From positions 62,001 through 126,000 of the forward strand of contig NZ_FRCY01000007.1 of NCBI RefSeq assembly GCF_900143075.1: DNA of 64,000 bases, in the 5' to 3' direction. The translations under genes and the position numbers were made by a program. Source of the stretch: Cyclobacterium lianum (GTDB taxonomy: Bacteria > Bacteroidota > Bacteroidia > Cytophagales > Cyclobacteriaceae). The notes beneath the pieces were generated by a model. It saw nothing but the letters and a program-made list of their open reading frames with translations, did not search any database and was not told where the DNA came from. Shown piece by piece: positions 54,547 to 64,000 of this stretch (positions are counted from its first letter, which is position 1; every line of letters begins with the position of its first letter).

Positions 54547-56025
54547 CCCGTTGATACCTTTTAAATTACGTTTAAAATCTCGTAACCTGCTATCTCCATC
54601 AATGACCAGACATTCCAATCCGGCTATTTCCGCAAAATCCTCTAAGACTTCCGTGTCCAGGTTCTGGCTGAAGCAGGTATGGTGCGCACCGCCAGCTAAA
54701 ATCCAGGCAGTGGCCGCAGTTTTAAAGTTTGGTTTTGGGCGCCACAGGCTGCGGGCCACCGGTAGCTCGGGAAGATCCCTGGGGGGAATGACCGCCTCCA
54801 CTTCATTGATGACCAACCGGAACCTGTCACCTAAATCTATCAGAGATGCGTTGACAGCATCTCCCCCTCCTGCATTAAAAACAAGCCTTACCGGGTCTTC
54901 CTTTCCTCCTATACCCAGCGGATGGATTTCGCAGCGGATAGGTCCTTCGGCAAGGCTCTCGTCTACTTCCAACATGTGTGCGCCAAGTACCATTCCGCCC
55001 TGCTCTTCCAAATCGTAGGTATAATCCTCCATAAATGCATTGCCCCCCGGCAATCCGGTACCCATCACCTTCATCGCACGAACCAATGCCATGGTTTTCC
55101 AATCGCCCTCTCCCGCATACCCATAGCCCTGTGCCATCAGCCGCTGCACAGCGATACCCGGAAGCTGGCTCATCCCGTGCAGGTCTTCAAAGGTATTGGT
55201 AAAGCCACGGAACGATCCCTGTTCCAAAAACTGCTTCAATCCCAACTCTATCCTGGCTGCCTCCCGCAACGATGCCCTTGCTGCGCCTCCGTTTTTTAAT
55301 GCATCCGCCAATACATACTGATCCTCATAAACGCCAATCAAATGGTCTACTGCCTGCGCATCTACTTCATTTATGTGGCCTACCAAGTCACCTACCCCGT
55401 AGGTATTTACAGAAAAACCAAAAAGCATTTCGGCCGAAACTTTATTGCCTTCGGTCACAGCTACCTGACGCATGTTGTCTCCAAATCGGACAAATTGAGC
55501 TCCCTGCCAATCGTGCCAGCCACAAGCCGCCCTACACCAATTGTCAATTTCCACACGTACCTTTTTGTCTTTCCAATGCCCTGCAACAACCTTTCGGGGG
55601 ATTTTCATCCGTGTGCAGATAAACCCAAACTCCCGGTCTCCGTGGGCGCTTTGGTTCAGATTCATAAAATCCATATTTATGGTATCCCAGGGTAGTTTGG
55701 AATTGTATTGGGTATGCAGGTGCAGGAGCGGCTTATAGAGAATTTTCAATCCATTGATCCACATCTTGGCCGGAGAAAAAGTATGCATCCAGGTGATCAC
55801 ACCGATACAGTTTTTTTGGGCATTTGCCTGGGCAAATACTTCCTGAATCTCCACCGCAGTGGTAACAACGGGTTTAAATACCAGGTGAACCGAAATTTCT
55901 TCGGACGCATCCAATGCCGCAGCCATTTCCCTGGAATGGTTGGCTACCTCAGCTAGTGCCGCCTCTCCATACAGGTGCTGACTGCCTGTAATGAACCATA
56001 CCTCATATTGGGATAAACTCTTCAT
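54538..56025 (-). CDS. araA: L-arabinose isomerase
   Basis: The 495-residue enzyme converts L-arabinose to L-ribulose in the cytoplasm. Typical AraA blocks are visible: [15 protein letters not shown] at the start, [15 protein letters not shown], and [37 protein letters not shown], which holds the metal-binding Glu and catalytic residues. No ribulokinase gene is present in the window; araD is at 57054 on the other strand. Confidence 0.96.
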   Translation of the reverse strand: MKSLSQYEVWFITGSQHLYGEAALAEVANHSREMAAALDASEEISVHLVFKPVVTTAVEIQEVFAQANAQKNCIGVITWMHTFSPAKMWINGLKILYKPLLHLHTQYNSKLPWDTINMDFMNLNQSAHGDREFGFICTRMKIPRKVVAGHWKDKKVRVEIDNWCRAACGWHDWQGAQFVRFGDNMRQVAVTEGNKVSAEMLFGFSVNTYGVGDLVGHINEVDAQAVDHLIGVYEDQYVLADALKNGGAARASLREAARIELGLKQFLEQGSFRGFTNTFEDLHGMSQLPGIAVQRLMAQGYGYAGEGDWKTMALVRAMKVMGTGLPGGNAFMEDYTYDLEEQGGMVLGAHMLEVDESLAEGPIRCEIHPLGIGGKEDPVRLVFNAGGGDAVNASLIDLGDRFRLVINEVEAVIPPRDLPELPVARSLWRPKPNFKTAATAWILAGGAHHTCFSQNLDTEVLEDFAEIAGLECLVIDGDSRLRDFKRNLKGINGSF

Positions 56026-56261
56026 GAAACCAATCTTATATTTTAAATGTCATAATTACACCTTAATTTTGAGAATTAAAATACCAATCGAAAAAATTTT
56101 CAGGTTCCACATAAATACAATATCGAAATTCAATATTTAATGCTCAATTTACGCCACTGTCAAAGAAATCCAGCGGCTCTGGAAATATTATTGCCGAAGC
56201 CATCCTTTTTTCGGATATTGAGCGCCATTGGCAGCAATTAAAAATACTATCCTTTTTGACG

Positions 56262-56843
56262 ATGCTTAAACTGGCCCATTGTTTCCTATTAATGTATTTC
56301 GCCTATTCCAATGTTTTCGCTCAGATGGCTCAGGAATACCGAATAGTTACTGATATGGGCAATATAGACATTGAACTCTATTCGGATCAAGCTCCGGAAA
56401 CTGTGGCAAACTTTCTCCGGTACCTAAGCAATGGCTTCTATAATGATACTGATTTTTACAGGGTTTGTACCCCCGAAAATGAAGCGGGTAGGGAAATAAA
56501 AATTCAGGTGATACAGGGGGGCATGGTTTCTGAGAAGAAACTATTCCCGCCCATAGATCTGGAAACTACCCAAAAAACAGGTTTACGGCATCAAAACGGC
56601 ACCATTTCTATGGCGAGAAGTGGTCCCCATACCGCTCAGAGTAGTTTTTTTATTTGCATCGGAGACCAACCGGAACTGGACTATGGAGGAATGCGCAATC
56701 CGGATGGTCAGGGTTTTGCTGCTTTCGGTAAGGTGGTAAGAGGGATGGATCTGGTAAAACAAATTCAGGTGATGGAAAACACGGAACAGTACCTACAAAA
56801 ACCGGTTGCAATCCGGCAAATTAAACCACTGGAAAACCCATAA
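56262..56843 (+). CDS. Exported cyclophilin-type peptidylprolyl isomerase
   Basis: From the ATG at 56262 the product has 193 residues with a signal peptide (about 1-22), then a cyclophilin domain with MGNIDIELYSDQAPETVANFLRYLSNGFYNDTDFYRV, GTISMARSGPHTAQSSFFICIGDQPELDYGG and FAAFGKVVRGMDLVKQIQ. It should speed proline isomerisation in the periplasm. A TTG two codons earlier (56256) is less likely. It lies between araA and araD and is probably not part of arabinose use. Confidence 0.93.
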   Translation: MLKLAHCFLLMYFAYSNVFAQMAQEYRIVTDMGNIDIELYSDQAPETVANFLRYLSNGFYNDTDFYRVCTPENEAGREIKIQVIQGGMVSEKKLFPPIDLETTQKTGLRHQNGTISMARSGPHTAQSSFFICIGDQPELDYGGMRNPDGQGFAAFGKVVRGMDLVKQIQVMENTEQYLQKPVAIRQIKPLENP

Positions 56844-57053
56844 TTAGATGAGTCTGCAAATTAAAATTTGTCTTTTTTTCGTATTCGTACATTGTCATGT
56901 TTTTTTGGTAATGGTGTGGCGGATGGAGAAAGACCAGAATTAATGATCAATACCCAAACATGGGCGGCAGACGGATGGCTTGAGGTAGTACTTTAAAAAA
57001 TTAGATTTTGAATAAGGAATGGATGAGTGTGACACCAACAAAAGACGAAAATT

Positions 57054-57761
57054 ATGTCAGGTAGATATACAGAATTAAAAAGAGAATGTTACGAGGCCAA
57101 TATGCAATTGCCCCAGCTCGATCTGGTGGTGTACACCTTTGGCAATGTAAGTGCCGTAGACCGCAAAGAAGCGGTTTTCGCTATCAAACCCAGCGGCATA
57201 CCCTATGAGCAGCTTAAGCCAGAGGATATCGTCATCGTCGATTATGAAAACCGGAGGGTAGAAGGCGCCATGAGACCCTCTTCAGACACGAAAACCCATG
57301 CCTTTCTGTACCGGGAATGGTCGGATATCGGGGGAATTTGTCATACCCACTCCACCTACGCGGTATCCTGGGCTCAGGCGCAGATGGACATACCGATTTT
57401 TGGTACCACGCATGCTGACCACAATACCAGCGACATTCCCTGTGCAGCACCAATGGCCGATTCCCTAGTTGCGGGAGATTACGAGCATATGACGGGACAT
57501 CAGATATTGGATTGTTTCGAACAGAAAAAAATCTCCTACAAGGAGGTGGAAATGGTACTGATCGGCAATCATGGGCCCTTCACCTGGGGAAAGGATCCTG
57601 CCAAAGCAGTGTACAACAGCCGCGTATTGGAAGAAATCGCCCGCATGGCCTACCTTACCCTGCAGATCAATCCCAACGCACCAAGACTTAAACCAGCATT
57701 GATCAAAAAACACTACGACAGAAAACACGGTAAGGAGGCTTATTATGGACAAGAAGGCTAA
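57054..57761 (+). CDS. araD: L-ribulose-5-phosphate 4-epimerase
   Basis: The 235-residue enzyme makes D-xylulose 5-phosphate from L-ribulose 5-phosphate. The metal ligands His97 and His99 (HTHSTYAVSWAQ) and His173 (IGNHGPFTWG) are visible, together with FGNVSAVDRKEAVFAIKPSG near the start and GTTHADHN near 117. It goes with araA across the intergenic space, but the kinase gene araB is not seen. A strong terminator follows. Confidence 0.95.
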   Translation: MSGRYTELKRECYEANMQLPQLDLVVYTFGNVSAVDRKEAVFAIKPSGIPYEQLKPEDIVIVDYENRRVEGAMRPSSDTKTHAFLYREWSDIGGICHTHSTYAVSWAQAQMDIPIFGTTHADHNTSDIPCAAPMADSLVAGDYEHMTGHQILDCFEQKKISYKEVEMVLIGNHGPFTWGKDPAKAVYNSRVLEEIARMAYLTLQINPNAPRLKPALIKKHYDRKHGKEAYYGQEG

Positions 57762-57767
57762 CAAACA

Positions 57768-57799
57768 AAAACCTCCGGAGCAATGCTCCGGAGGTTTTA
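57768..57799. terminator. Bidirectional terminator between araD and the RND gene
   Basis: AAAACCTCCGGAGCA and TGCTCCGGAGGTTTT form a perfect long stem with almost no loop. It has T-rich ends on both sides and serves the convergent araD and RND genes. Confidence 0.9.
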
Positions 57800-57835
57800 A
57801 CACTTAAAAAACCACCAACCTTTAATTAAATCTAA

Positions 57836-60800
57836 TCAATTGCTCTTGCGAACAACAGCATTTAATTTATCTGCCAATAAATACATGACAGGTACTATTA
57901 CTAACGTCAAAAAGGTCGCAAAGGTTAACCCAAATATCACCGTCCAGGCCATGGGGCCCCAGAAATCTGCATTGTCTCCACCAATGTAAAATTTCGGGTC
58001 AAAAGAGGACAGCAGACCATAAAAATCAATGTTCATTCCCAGTGCCAGTGGGGTCAAGCCCAGTACTGTGGTGATGGCGGTAAGCAATACGGGCCGCAAC
58101 CTGATTTTTCCTCCCTGGATGATGCTATCGAGCAGATCCTCTCTGCTCAGAAAACCATCCTCCGGAATGTCCAGTTCCTCTCTTTTTCTCATCCTGACCA
58201 GGTTGGTATAGTCTATCAATACAATTGCATTGTTTACTACAACCCCGGCCAGTGAAATGATGCCGATACCGGTCATGATGATCACAAAATCCATATTAAA
58301 GGCCAGCAAACCCAGAAACACACCTATGGTGCTGAATACCACGGAAGCCATGATGATAAAGGGTGTAGTCACCGAGTTGAATTGGGCCACGATGATGAGA
58401 AAAATCAAAGAGATGGAAATGATCAGTGCCCTGGTAAGAAATTCAGCAGATTTGGCTTGCTCTTCCTGTTCTCCTGTGAAGCTGACATCGATACCTTCCG
58501 GAACCTCGAAATCCTGCATCAGTTGCTTGATCGAGTTGTTGATCTCTGTAGCATTAAATCCATCATTGACATTGGAAAATAAGGTAATCACCCTTTCCAG
58601 ATCTTTTCGCTTTACCGAACCATAGGTCGAGCTGTATTCCAGGCTGGCAACTGAGGATATGGGTATTTCTTTCTGATTGCCGAATTTATCCCGGAAGCTT
58701 ATTTTTTTATTCAGTAAAGTACCTATATCGTAGCGATATTCGTCTGCCAGGCGCAATTGGATTGGGTAATCGTCTTCTCCCTCTTTAAATTTGGAAACCT
58801 CCAACCCAAATAAAGCGGTACGCAATTCATTGGCTATGGTGGATGTAGACAGGCCAAACCTTCTGGCCTTTTCCCTGTCGATATCGATGATCAGTTCGGG
58901 ATTACCCAGCTCAAGGTCTGTCTTTAATTCTTCTATACCCTGTATACCAGACTCGTTGATCTCCTCGCGCATCTCATTCACATAGGTGATCAATTGCTCA
59001 AAATTCTCACCACTGACCTCAATATTGATGGGCTTTCCTACGGGAGGACCGTTTCTTTGTTTGTCCACGGTCACCAGCACTCCGGGATATCCTTCCGCCA
59101 GGTTTCGGATCTTCTCCATGACTTCATTGGTATTCACCCCTTCGCGAAACTGGTACTCTACAAATCCAATGGTGATCTTTGCCTTGTGGGGTGTCTTGGC
59201 CTGGCTGGGCCCCTCCAGTGGATCACCGGTACCCTCTCCCACTTGTGTAATGACCGACTCTATGATATTGTCATATGGCTCCAGCAATTCGAATAAATCA
59301 TCCTCCAACTGATGTACAAAATCATTGGTGGCCTCGATATCTGTTCCTATCGGCTTCTCCATGTAAATGCTTACCAGAGCTGGCTGATTGTCGGGAAAAA
59401 AGAGCACTTTGGGAGCCCTTACAACTAACAGCACCAGCGATACCAACAACAACAACACCGTGCCGCCAAAAAACAGGTAGGGCTTGGATCCACTCAGTGC
59501 AAAGTGAAGGGTCTTCTCATACAGATTTTCAAGTTTGACCAAAAACACATTTTGAAACCAACGGATCGCACTTCTAAGGGCAAAGACGTTAAATATTGTC
59601 AGAAGCGCTCCTAAAAACAGCAAGTTTCCCAGAGCCATCCAGCCGGCAAAATAGCAGATGATCGCCATGGAAGTCAGTATTGCTGCCACGATCATGGGCT
59701 TTTGCACCGGTTTTCGTTTGTCCACATCCTGTACTTTCATGTACAATGCGGTGAGCACCGGGTTAATCACCAATGCTACAAATAAAGACGACGACAAAAC
59801 AATAATCAGCGTGATCGGAAGATATTTCATAAACTCCCCAATGATGTCGTCCCAAAATGCGAGCGGCAGAAATGCCGCCAGCGTGGTAGCTGTAGAGGTA
59901 ATGATCGGCCATGCCACCTCGCCTACGCCTTCCTTAGCAGCACGTACTGCAGATTTACCCTCCTGCATGAGCCGGTAGATGTTTTCGACGACGACAATAC
60001 CATTATCGACCAGCATCCCCAGGGCAAGAATCAGCGAAAACAATACCATCAGGTTCAGGGTAACGCCCAGCGAGTTGAGCACCAGAAAGGAGATAAACAT
60101 GGAAAGCGGAATAGCGATACCAACGAACAGGGCATTCCTGAATCCCAGGAAAAACATCAGTACCAGTACCACAAGGATCACGCCTGAGACAATGCTGTTT
60201 TCCAGATTGTCTACTTGTGATCGGGTAGCTTTAGACTGATCATTGGTAATGGTCACCTCCAGATCTTCCGGAAAACGGTTGATTTTAACATCTTCTATCA
60301 GTGCTTTGATTTTGTCTGAGGCGTCCAGAAGATTTTCACCGCTTCTTTTTACCACATTGATGGTTACCACCGGAAGTTTATTACTTCTTGCGTAGCTTTC
60401 CCGCTCTTTGTAGGTATCGTTTACAGAGGCCACATCTCTCAGGTAGACGATCTTGTTATTTTCCGTTTTGACAATCACATCCTCCAATTGCATGGGATCG
60501 GTAAATTCACCGGCAATACGTAAAGTCCTGCGGAAATCTCCGGATAAAATATTTCCTCCTGAAATGGTCACATTCTCATCCGATACGGCAGCAGAAATAT
60601 CCGAAAAGGTGACCCCGTTGGCCTCCATTTTATAAATGTCTGCATTGATCTGTATTTCCCTTTCGATCGTGCCGCTCAGGTCTGCACTGGAAATCTCTGA
60701 AAGCTTTTCGATCTCGTCCTCCAGAAACTCTCCGTATTTCTTGAGTTCCTGCTCGGTATAGTTGCCGGAAATATTGACATTCATGATAGGAAACTCCGAG

Positions 60801-61243
60801 GTATTGATTTCCAATACGTCCGGATCCCTGTCCAGGTCAGAAGGAAGTTCGCTTTTGGCCTTGTCTACCGCATCCTTTACATCCTGAAGAGCTTTGGAAA
60901 TGTCAACGTTGGGATTAAACTCTACTACGATGGAGGAAAAATCCTGGATGGAAGTGGAGCTCACATCCTTGAGGTTGTTGATAGATTTGAGCTCCTTCTC
61001 TATAGGTCTGGTAATCAGGTTTTCCATATCTACCGGAGAGTTTCCCGGATAGGCAGTACCCACATAAACCGTGGGTATTACGATTTCCGGAAAACTTTCC
61101 TTGGGCATGGTCCGATAGGCATACATACCCAGAAACGTAATGATAAAAGTCAGGATGACCACGCTGGTCCGGTTGTTTACCGAAAGCGTTGAAATCCCAA
61201 ATTCCCTGATCAGGCCTTTTTTTGGTGTGTTTGATGTATCCAT
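57836..61243 (-). CDS. Efflux RND transporter permease
   Basis: The 1135-residue inner-membrane pump has two halves, each with a helix bundle and large periplasmic loops. Motifs are visible at GMLVDNGIVVVENIYRLMQEG in the first half, where the Asp is typical of the proton path, and at GVVVNNAIVLIDYTNL in the second half. It is of the AcrB/HAE type and drives drug or toxic-compound export using protons. The gene is the last of the TetR-TolC-adaptor-RND order and starts 7 bp after the adaptor stop. Substrate unknown. Confidence 0.95.
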   Translation of the reverse strand: MDTSNTPKKGLIREFGISTLSVNNRTSVVILTFIITFLGMYAYRTMPKESFPEIVIPTVYVGTAYPGNSPVDMENLITRPIEKELKSINNLKDVSSTSIQDFSSIVVEFNPNVDISKALQDVKDAVDKAKSELPSDLDRDPDVLEINTSEFPIMNVNISGNYTEQELKKYGEFLEDEIEKLSEISSADLSGTIEREIQINADIYKMEANGVTFSDISAAVSDENVTISGGNILSGDFRRTLRIAGEFTDPMQLEDVIVKTENNKIVYLRDVASVNDTYKERESYARSNKLPVVTINVVKRSGENLLDASDKIKALIEDVKINRFPEDLEVTITNDQSKATRSQVDNLENSIVSGVILVVLVLMFFLGFRNALFVGIAIPLSMFISFLVLNSLGVTLNLMVLFSLILALGMLVDNGIVVVENIYRLMQEGKSAVRAAKEGVGEVAWPIITSTATTLAAFLPLAFWDDIIGEFMKYLPITLIIVLSSSLFVALVINPVLTALYMKVQDVDKRKPVQKPMIVAAILTSMAIICYFAGWMALGNLLFLGALLTIFNVFALRSAIRWFQNVFLVKLENLYEKTLHFALSGSKPYLFFGGTVLLLLVSLVLLVVRAPKVLFFPDNQPALVSIYMEKPIGTDIEATNDFVHQLEDDLFELLEPYDNIIESVITQVGEGTGDPLEGPSQAKTPHKAKITIGFVEYQFREGVNTNEVMEKIRNLAEGYPGVLVTVDKQRNGPPVGKPINIEVSGENFEQLITYVNEMREEINESGIQGIEELKTDLELGNPELIIDIDREKARRFGLSTSTIANELRTALFGLEVSKFKEGEDDYPIQLRLADEYRYDIGTLLNKKISFRDKFGNQKEIPISSVASLEYSSTYGSVKRKDLERVITLFSNVNDGFNATEINNSIKQLMQDFEVPEGIDVSFTGEQEEQAKSAEFLTRALIISISLIFLIIVAQFNSVTTPFIIMASVVFSTIGVFLGLLAFNMDFVIIMTGIGIISLAGVVVNNAIVLIDYTNLVRMRKREELDIPEDGFLSREDLLDSIIQGGKIRLRPVLLTAITTVLGLTPLALGMNIDFYGLLSSFDPKFYIGGDNADFWGPMAWTVIFGLTFATFLTLVIVPVMYLLADKLNAVVRKSN

Positions 61244-61250
61244 AAATGCC

Positions 61251-62381
61251 CTACGATGCGATGTTTACATTAAAATTATCTCCGACTTCCCTGAAACCCT
61301 TGTCTACCAATGTTTCTGAGCCATCCAATCCTTCCAGAATCTCTGTTTCCCCTTTAAAGGTCATGCCCCTTTCCACATATTTTTTCCGGGCCATCCCTTC
61401 TTCGACTACAAACACATAGCTACCCCGGTTGTCCTGAAGGATCAGATAGGTTGGTACTGTTACTGCCTCCGGATTTTCGTAGTCCTTGATATTCAGGACA
61501 GATAGCATGTTGGGTTTTACCAGGTCCATTCGCGGGAGGAATACTTCTACTTTAAAGGTGCGGTTATCAGGATTGATGACGCTTCCTATCGCGGTCACCT
61601 TGGTTTTCAACGACTTGTCTATAGAGGGAAAGCGGATATTTACCGAATCGCCTCGCTCCAGGATCCCGATGTATCGCTCAGAAATGTCGCCTTCAATGAA
61701 AAGGTCGTCCTCACCGATCAGGTTAACGATAGGACTTCCCGGCTGCACCAGCTCACCCACACGAACGAGCAACTCTTCAACTGTGCCATTGAATGGAGCT
61801 CGCACTGTAGTTCTGTCCCGCTGCAATTCCAGTGAGGCCAGGTTTTTCTCCAGTGTCTCCAACCGGTTTTTGGCTTCCAGGTATTGCATTTCGGTACCGA
61901 TCTGCTGTTCCCAAAGTCTTTCCTGCTTTTCAAATACAGTCCTTGCCAGTTCCATCTGCGTTTGAATTTCTGCGATGCTCCTATCTACCGATTCGGCATC
62001 AATCCTTGCAATCACCTCGCCCTTCTTTACAGACATGCCTTCACGGGTGACGATCTCTTCAATTCTTCCGGATAGCTCTGCACTGATATTGACATTCTTT
62101 TTGGACAATACCGAACCGGTAACCTCTACAAAGTGCTCAAAATTACCGCGGTCAGGCTGTGCAGTAGTGATCAGAACTGATTTTCGTTGATTTTTCCTGA
62201 ATTCGGGATCCAGGCGGGATATTTCTTCCTCCAACTCCTCAATTGAAACCTTTAAAGCCGCAGCTTCTGACTTAAAGGAGTCCAGTTGTTTCTTTTTTTC
62301 TGCCAGCTCGTCTTTGGGCTCGGCGCAGGAAAATGCCCCGGTCAGCAGGGCCAGTGTCAAAAATTTGATGGTATTTTTCAT
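61251..62381 (-). CDS. RND efflux periplasmic adaptor subunit
   Basis: The 376-residue product is a lipoprotein (lipobox Cys in GAFSCAEP, residue 19) of the membrane-fusion type. It has an N-terminal coiled region, a lipoyl-like half motif (MSVKKGEVIARIDAESV), a long helical hairpin (about 130-190), the second half (RTTVRAPFNGTVEELLVRVGELVQPGSPIVNL) and beta domains. It links the pump to the TolC channel. The gene starts 23 bp after the TolC stop. Confidence 0.93.
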   Translation of the reverse strand: MKNTIKFLTLALLTGAFSCAEPKDELAEKKKQLDSFKSEAAALKVSIEELEEEISRLDPEFRKNQRKSVLITTAQPDRGNFEHFVEVTGSVLSKKNVNISAELSGRIEEIVTREGMSVKKGEVIARIDAESVDRSIAEIQTQMELARTVFEKQERLWEQQIGTEMQYLEAKNRLETLEKNLASLELQRDRTTVRAPFNGTVEELLVRVGELVQPGSPIVNLIGEDDLFIEGDISERYIGILERGDSVNIRFPSIDKSLKTKVTAIGSVINPDNRTFKVEVFLPRMDLVKPNMLSVLNIKDYENPEAVTVPTYLILQDNRGSYVFVVEEGMARKKYVERGMTFKGETEILEGLDGSETLVDKGFREVGDNFNVNIAS

Positions 62382-62404
62382 ATAATTGTGAGGTGTCTTT
62401 CAGT

Positions 62405-63751
62405 TTATTTTAATATTCCCAGTGCTTTTTCCAAATCCACTTTCGCGATAAACGCGTCATAAAGGGCCGAAAAATAATTCGTTTCAGCTTCCTTGAGTGC
62501 AGTATCGGCTTCCACCACCTCGAGGTTTGAACCTACCCCTTCCTGATACTTTATTTTTGCCATATCAAATACCTCCATGGCCATATCCCTGTTTTCCCGC
62601 TGCACATCCAGGGCCTTCAAGCTATTCGTAAGGTTTTGCCGGGCCTGAAATTTCTCCAGAGCAATATTCTGAAGGGTAAATTCCTTCTGTACTTCCAGCT
62701 GTCTGAGCTGAACCCTGTTCTGCTGAATTTTGTACTTCTTGGTCAAGCCATCAAAAATGGGGATCTGTAGAGTTACTCCAAGTATGGAACCCGTGAACCA
62801 ATCACCCGACCAAAGATTGGAAAAGCTTCCCCCAAAAGCATTTCGCTGGAATGTATAATTGGCATCAAGCCGTGGCATGTATTGAATTTGATTGTTTTTT
62901 AAATCCAGCGTGGCGAGTTCGTAGTTGGTATTGATCTGTTCTACTTCTACCCTTGGCTGACCTTCTTCCATGAGCAAGCGGTCTGCATCCAAAAGGCTTT
63001 CGAGTGCCGTAATTTCGTCTACCAATTGAATATCCTGATCTTCAGGCATACCCATTTGTAATTTCAACAATCGCAAGCTAACCGTTTTAGCAGTTGAGGC
63101 CTTGTCCAATTCTGTCTGTATGTTGTTCCGTTGCACCCTGATCCGGGTAACATCGATTTTCTCTACAAAACCCTCATCAAATAAAATTTGTGTCTCTCTG
63201 AGTAAGGTATCAATCCGGCCCAGGTTGGCCCTTACCAGGGTTTCTCGTTCCTCACTTACCAGTACTGAATAGTAGGCCTTCTTTACGTTTTCGATCACCT
63301 CCAGTTCGGTAAATTCCCTATCCACCTCTGCCAGTTGCTTGTAGGTTTTGGCGGCCTGTAGCCCGATAAAGTAGGAGCCGTTAAAAATCATCTGAGACAC
63401 GGTGGCCGTCAGCCCTGCCGAATATTCGGGAGAAAATTGAACCCCTATAAATTCTCCTTCAGGGGCATCCGGATCGAAAAACATCGCTGGAAACGGTGAA
63501 ATGGGAACGATCAGGTTCTTGGTCGCACTCACACTCGTATTGATTTGCGGCAGGCCTTCTGCCCGTCGCTCGCCTACAAGGCCTCTGGCAGCCTCAATCT
63601 CCAGCCTGGCATTTCTCGCATCTGCATTATTTTCTAAAGCATAAGTGACACTCTCCTCCAGCGTAAAAGGGATTTCCTGAGCCTCTGTCGTTGTAAACCA
63701 ATAACCATTTAGCAAAATGCTTATTGATAGCATTACAAATTTTACCTTCAT
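62405..63751 (-). CDS. TolC family outer-membrane efflux channel
   Basis: The 448-residue product has a signal peptide and then the two repeated helical-hairpin units of TolC-type proteins: FTLEESVTYALENNADARNARLEIEAARG in the first, and GVGSNLEVVEADTALKEAETNYFSALYDAFIAKVDLEKALG in the second. It forms the exit duct of the pump. It starts 4 bp after the stop of the TetR-like gene, so the operon order is regulator, channel, adaptor, pump. Confidence 0.94.
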   Translation of the reverse strand: MKVKFVMLSISILLNGYWFTTTEAQEIPFTLEESVTYALENNADARNARLEIEAARGLVGERRAEGLPQINTSVSATKNLIVPISPFPAMFFDPDAPEGEFIGVQFSPEYSAGLTATVSQMIFNGSYFIGLQAAKTYKQLAEVDREFTELEVIENVKKAYYSVLVSEERETLVRANLGRIDTLLRETQILFDEGFVEKIDVTRIRVQRNNIQTELDKASTAKTVSLRLLKLQMGMPEDQDIQLVDEITALESLLDADRLLMEEGQPRVEVEQINTNYELATLDLKNNQIQYMPRLDANYTFQRNAFGGSFSNLWSGDWFTGSILGVTLQIPIFDGLTKKYKIQQNRVQLRQLEVQKEFTLQNIALEKFQARQNLTNSLKALDVQRENRDMAMEVFDMAKIKYQEGVGSNLEVVEADTALKEAETNYFSALYDAFIAKVDLEKALGILK

Positions 63752-63755
63752 AAAA

Positions 63756-64000
63756 TTAAGATTGGTGGATTGCTAACTTTTTGTAATAATTGGACCTGCC
63801 CTTCTCAGTCAGGATCCCGTGAATAAAATGATCGACGATTTGCAGGTGGTATTCCAACATGCTGTATTTGCCGCCAGGAACATTGCCCGTAAAAGCACTG
63901 GTAATTTGCTCCAATCGCATAAAGGCAAGAATCTCCGAGTTGATCTCTTCTCTGAAATCACCCGACTGCTTGCCTTTCTCCAGTACCTCTACGATTCCTT
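63756..64000 (-). CDS. TetR-like regulator, C-terminal part, cut by window edge
   Basis: The frame runs from the right edge to a TAA at 63756-63758 and gives 81 residues (GIVEVLEKGKQSGDF at the start of what is visible). The sequence is helical with INSEILAFMRLEQITSAFTG and YHLQIVDHFIHGILTEKGRSNYYKKL, as in the C-terminal ligand-binding half of TetR repressors. The DNA-binding N-terminus lies outside the window. It is probably the repressor of the efflux operon that follows. Confidence 0.6.
   Translation of the reverse strand, partial: GIVEVLEKGKQSGDFREEINSEILAFMRLEQITSAFTGNVPGGKYSMLEYHLQIVDHFIHGILTEKGRSNYYKKLAIHQS

Overview
The window looks like chromosomal DNA from a member of the Bacteroidota, most likely the Cytophagales (Cyclobacteriaceae-like). 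The signs are a SusC/SusD pair, lipoproteins with short Bacteroidota-type signal peptides, a gene of the CHRD family, AT-rich leaders with few Shine-Dalgarno sequences, and promoters of the form TTG-N19/20-TAnnTTTG, the known Bacteroidota sigma-factor consensus. This placement is inferred from gene content; no rRNA or complete tRNA gene is present.

Layout. (1) About 1-7630, minus strand: a probable integrated element. It holds a tyrosine integrase, an ArsR plus CsoR-like regulator pair under a promoter flanked by twin operators, a Cys-rich exported peptide, a MerT-MerP fusion, a GDCCVxC protein, a small exported metal-type protein and an AraC regulator with a metal-binding-like N-terminus, then an alcohol dehydrogenase, a YceI protein and a porin-like protein cut by the window edge. 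Its right end is a tRNA-Pro 3' end joined to a truncated membrane-protein gene. (2) 8-27 kb: ordinary chromosomal genes (GH31 glucosidase, M48 and M3 peptidases, a lipoprotein made of six CHRD-like repeats, thioredoxin, DinB, a CDF metal exporter, a serine hydrolase, metG, a DUF4174 protein, a 2OG oxygenase, a LexA/CI-like repressor). (3) 27.5-37 kb: a candidate uptake and transamination cluster with SusC, SusD, a lipoprotein, two Tat-exported HisC-like aminotransferases and an AEC carrier. (4) 37.7-44 kb: tex, an Hpt protein, an amidase and a membrane pyrophosphatase. (5) 44.3-54.5 kb, plus strand: a double alpha/beta hydrolase, a ceramidase-like/hydrolase fusion, a propeller-type dehydrogenase-like lipoprotein, a HiPIP, a small membrane protein, a universal stress protein and a KefB-type antiporter. 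(6) 54.5-57.8 kb: araA, a cyclophilin and araD. (7) 57.8-64 kb: a TetR-TolC-adaptor-RND efflux operon.

How the genes may work together. In the element, the ArsR repressor probably controls the mer-like transport genes, and the HMA-AraC protein probably controls itself and the small exported protein. In the SusCD cluster, an amine-containing nutrient could be taken into the periplasm, transaminated there by the Tat-exported enzymes, and the resulting acid carried inward by the AEC protein; this is inference. The propeller lipoprotein lacks the haem motif often found in its relatives and is followed 12 bp later by a HiPIP, which could be its electron acceptor. These two clusters, together with the tRNA-Pro/coding-gene junction, are the parts most worth a second look.
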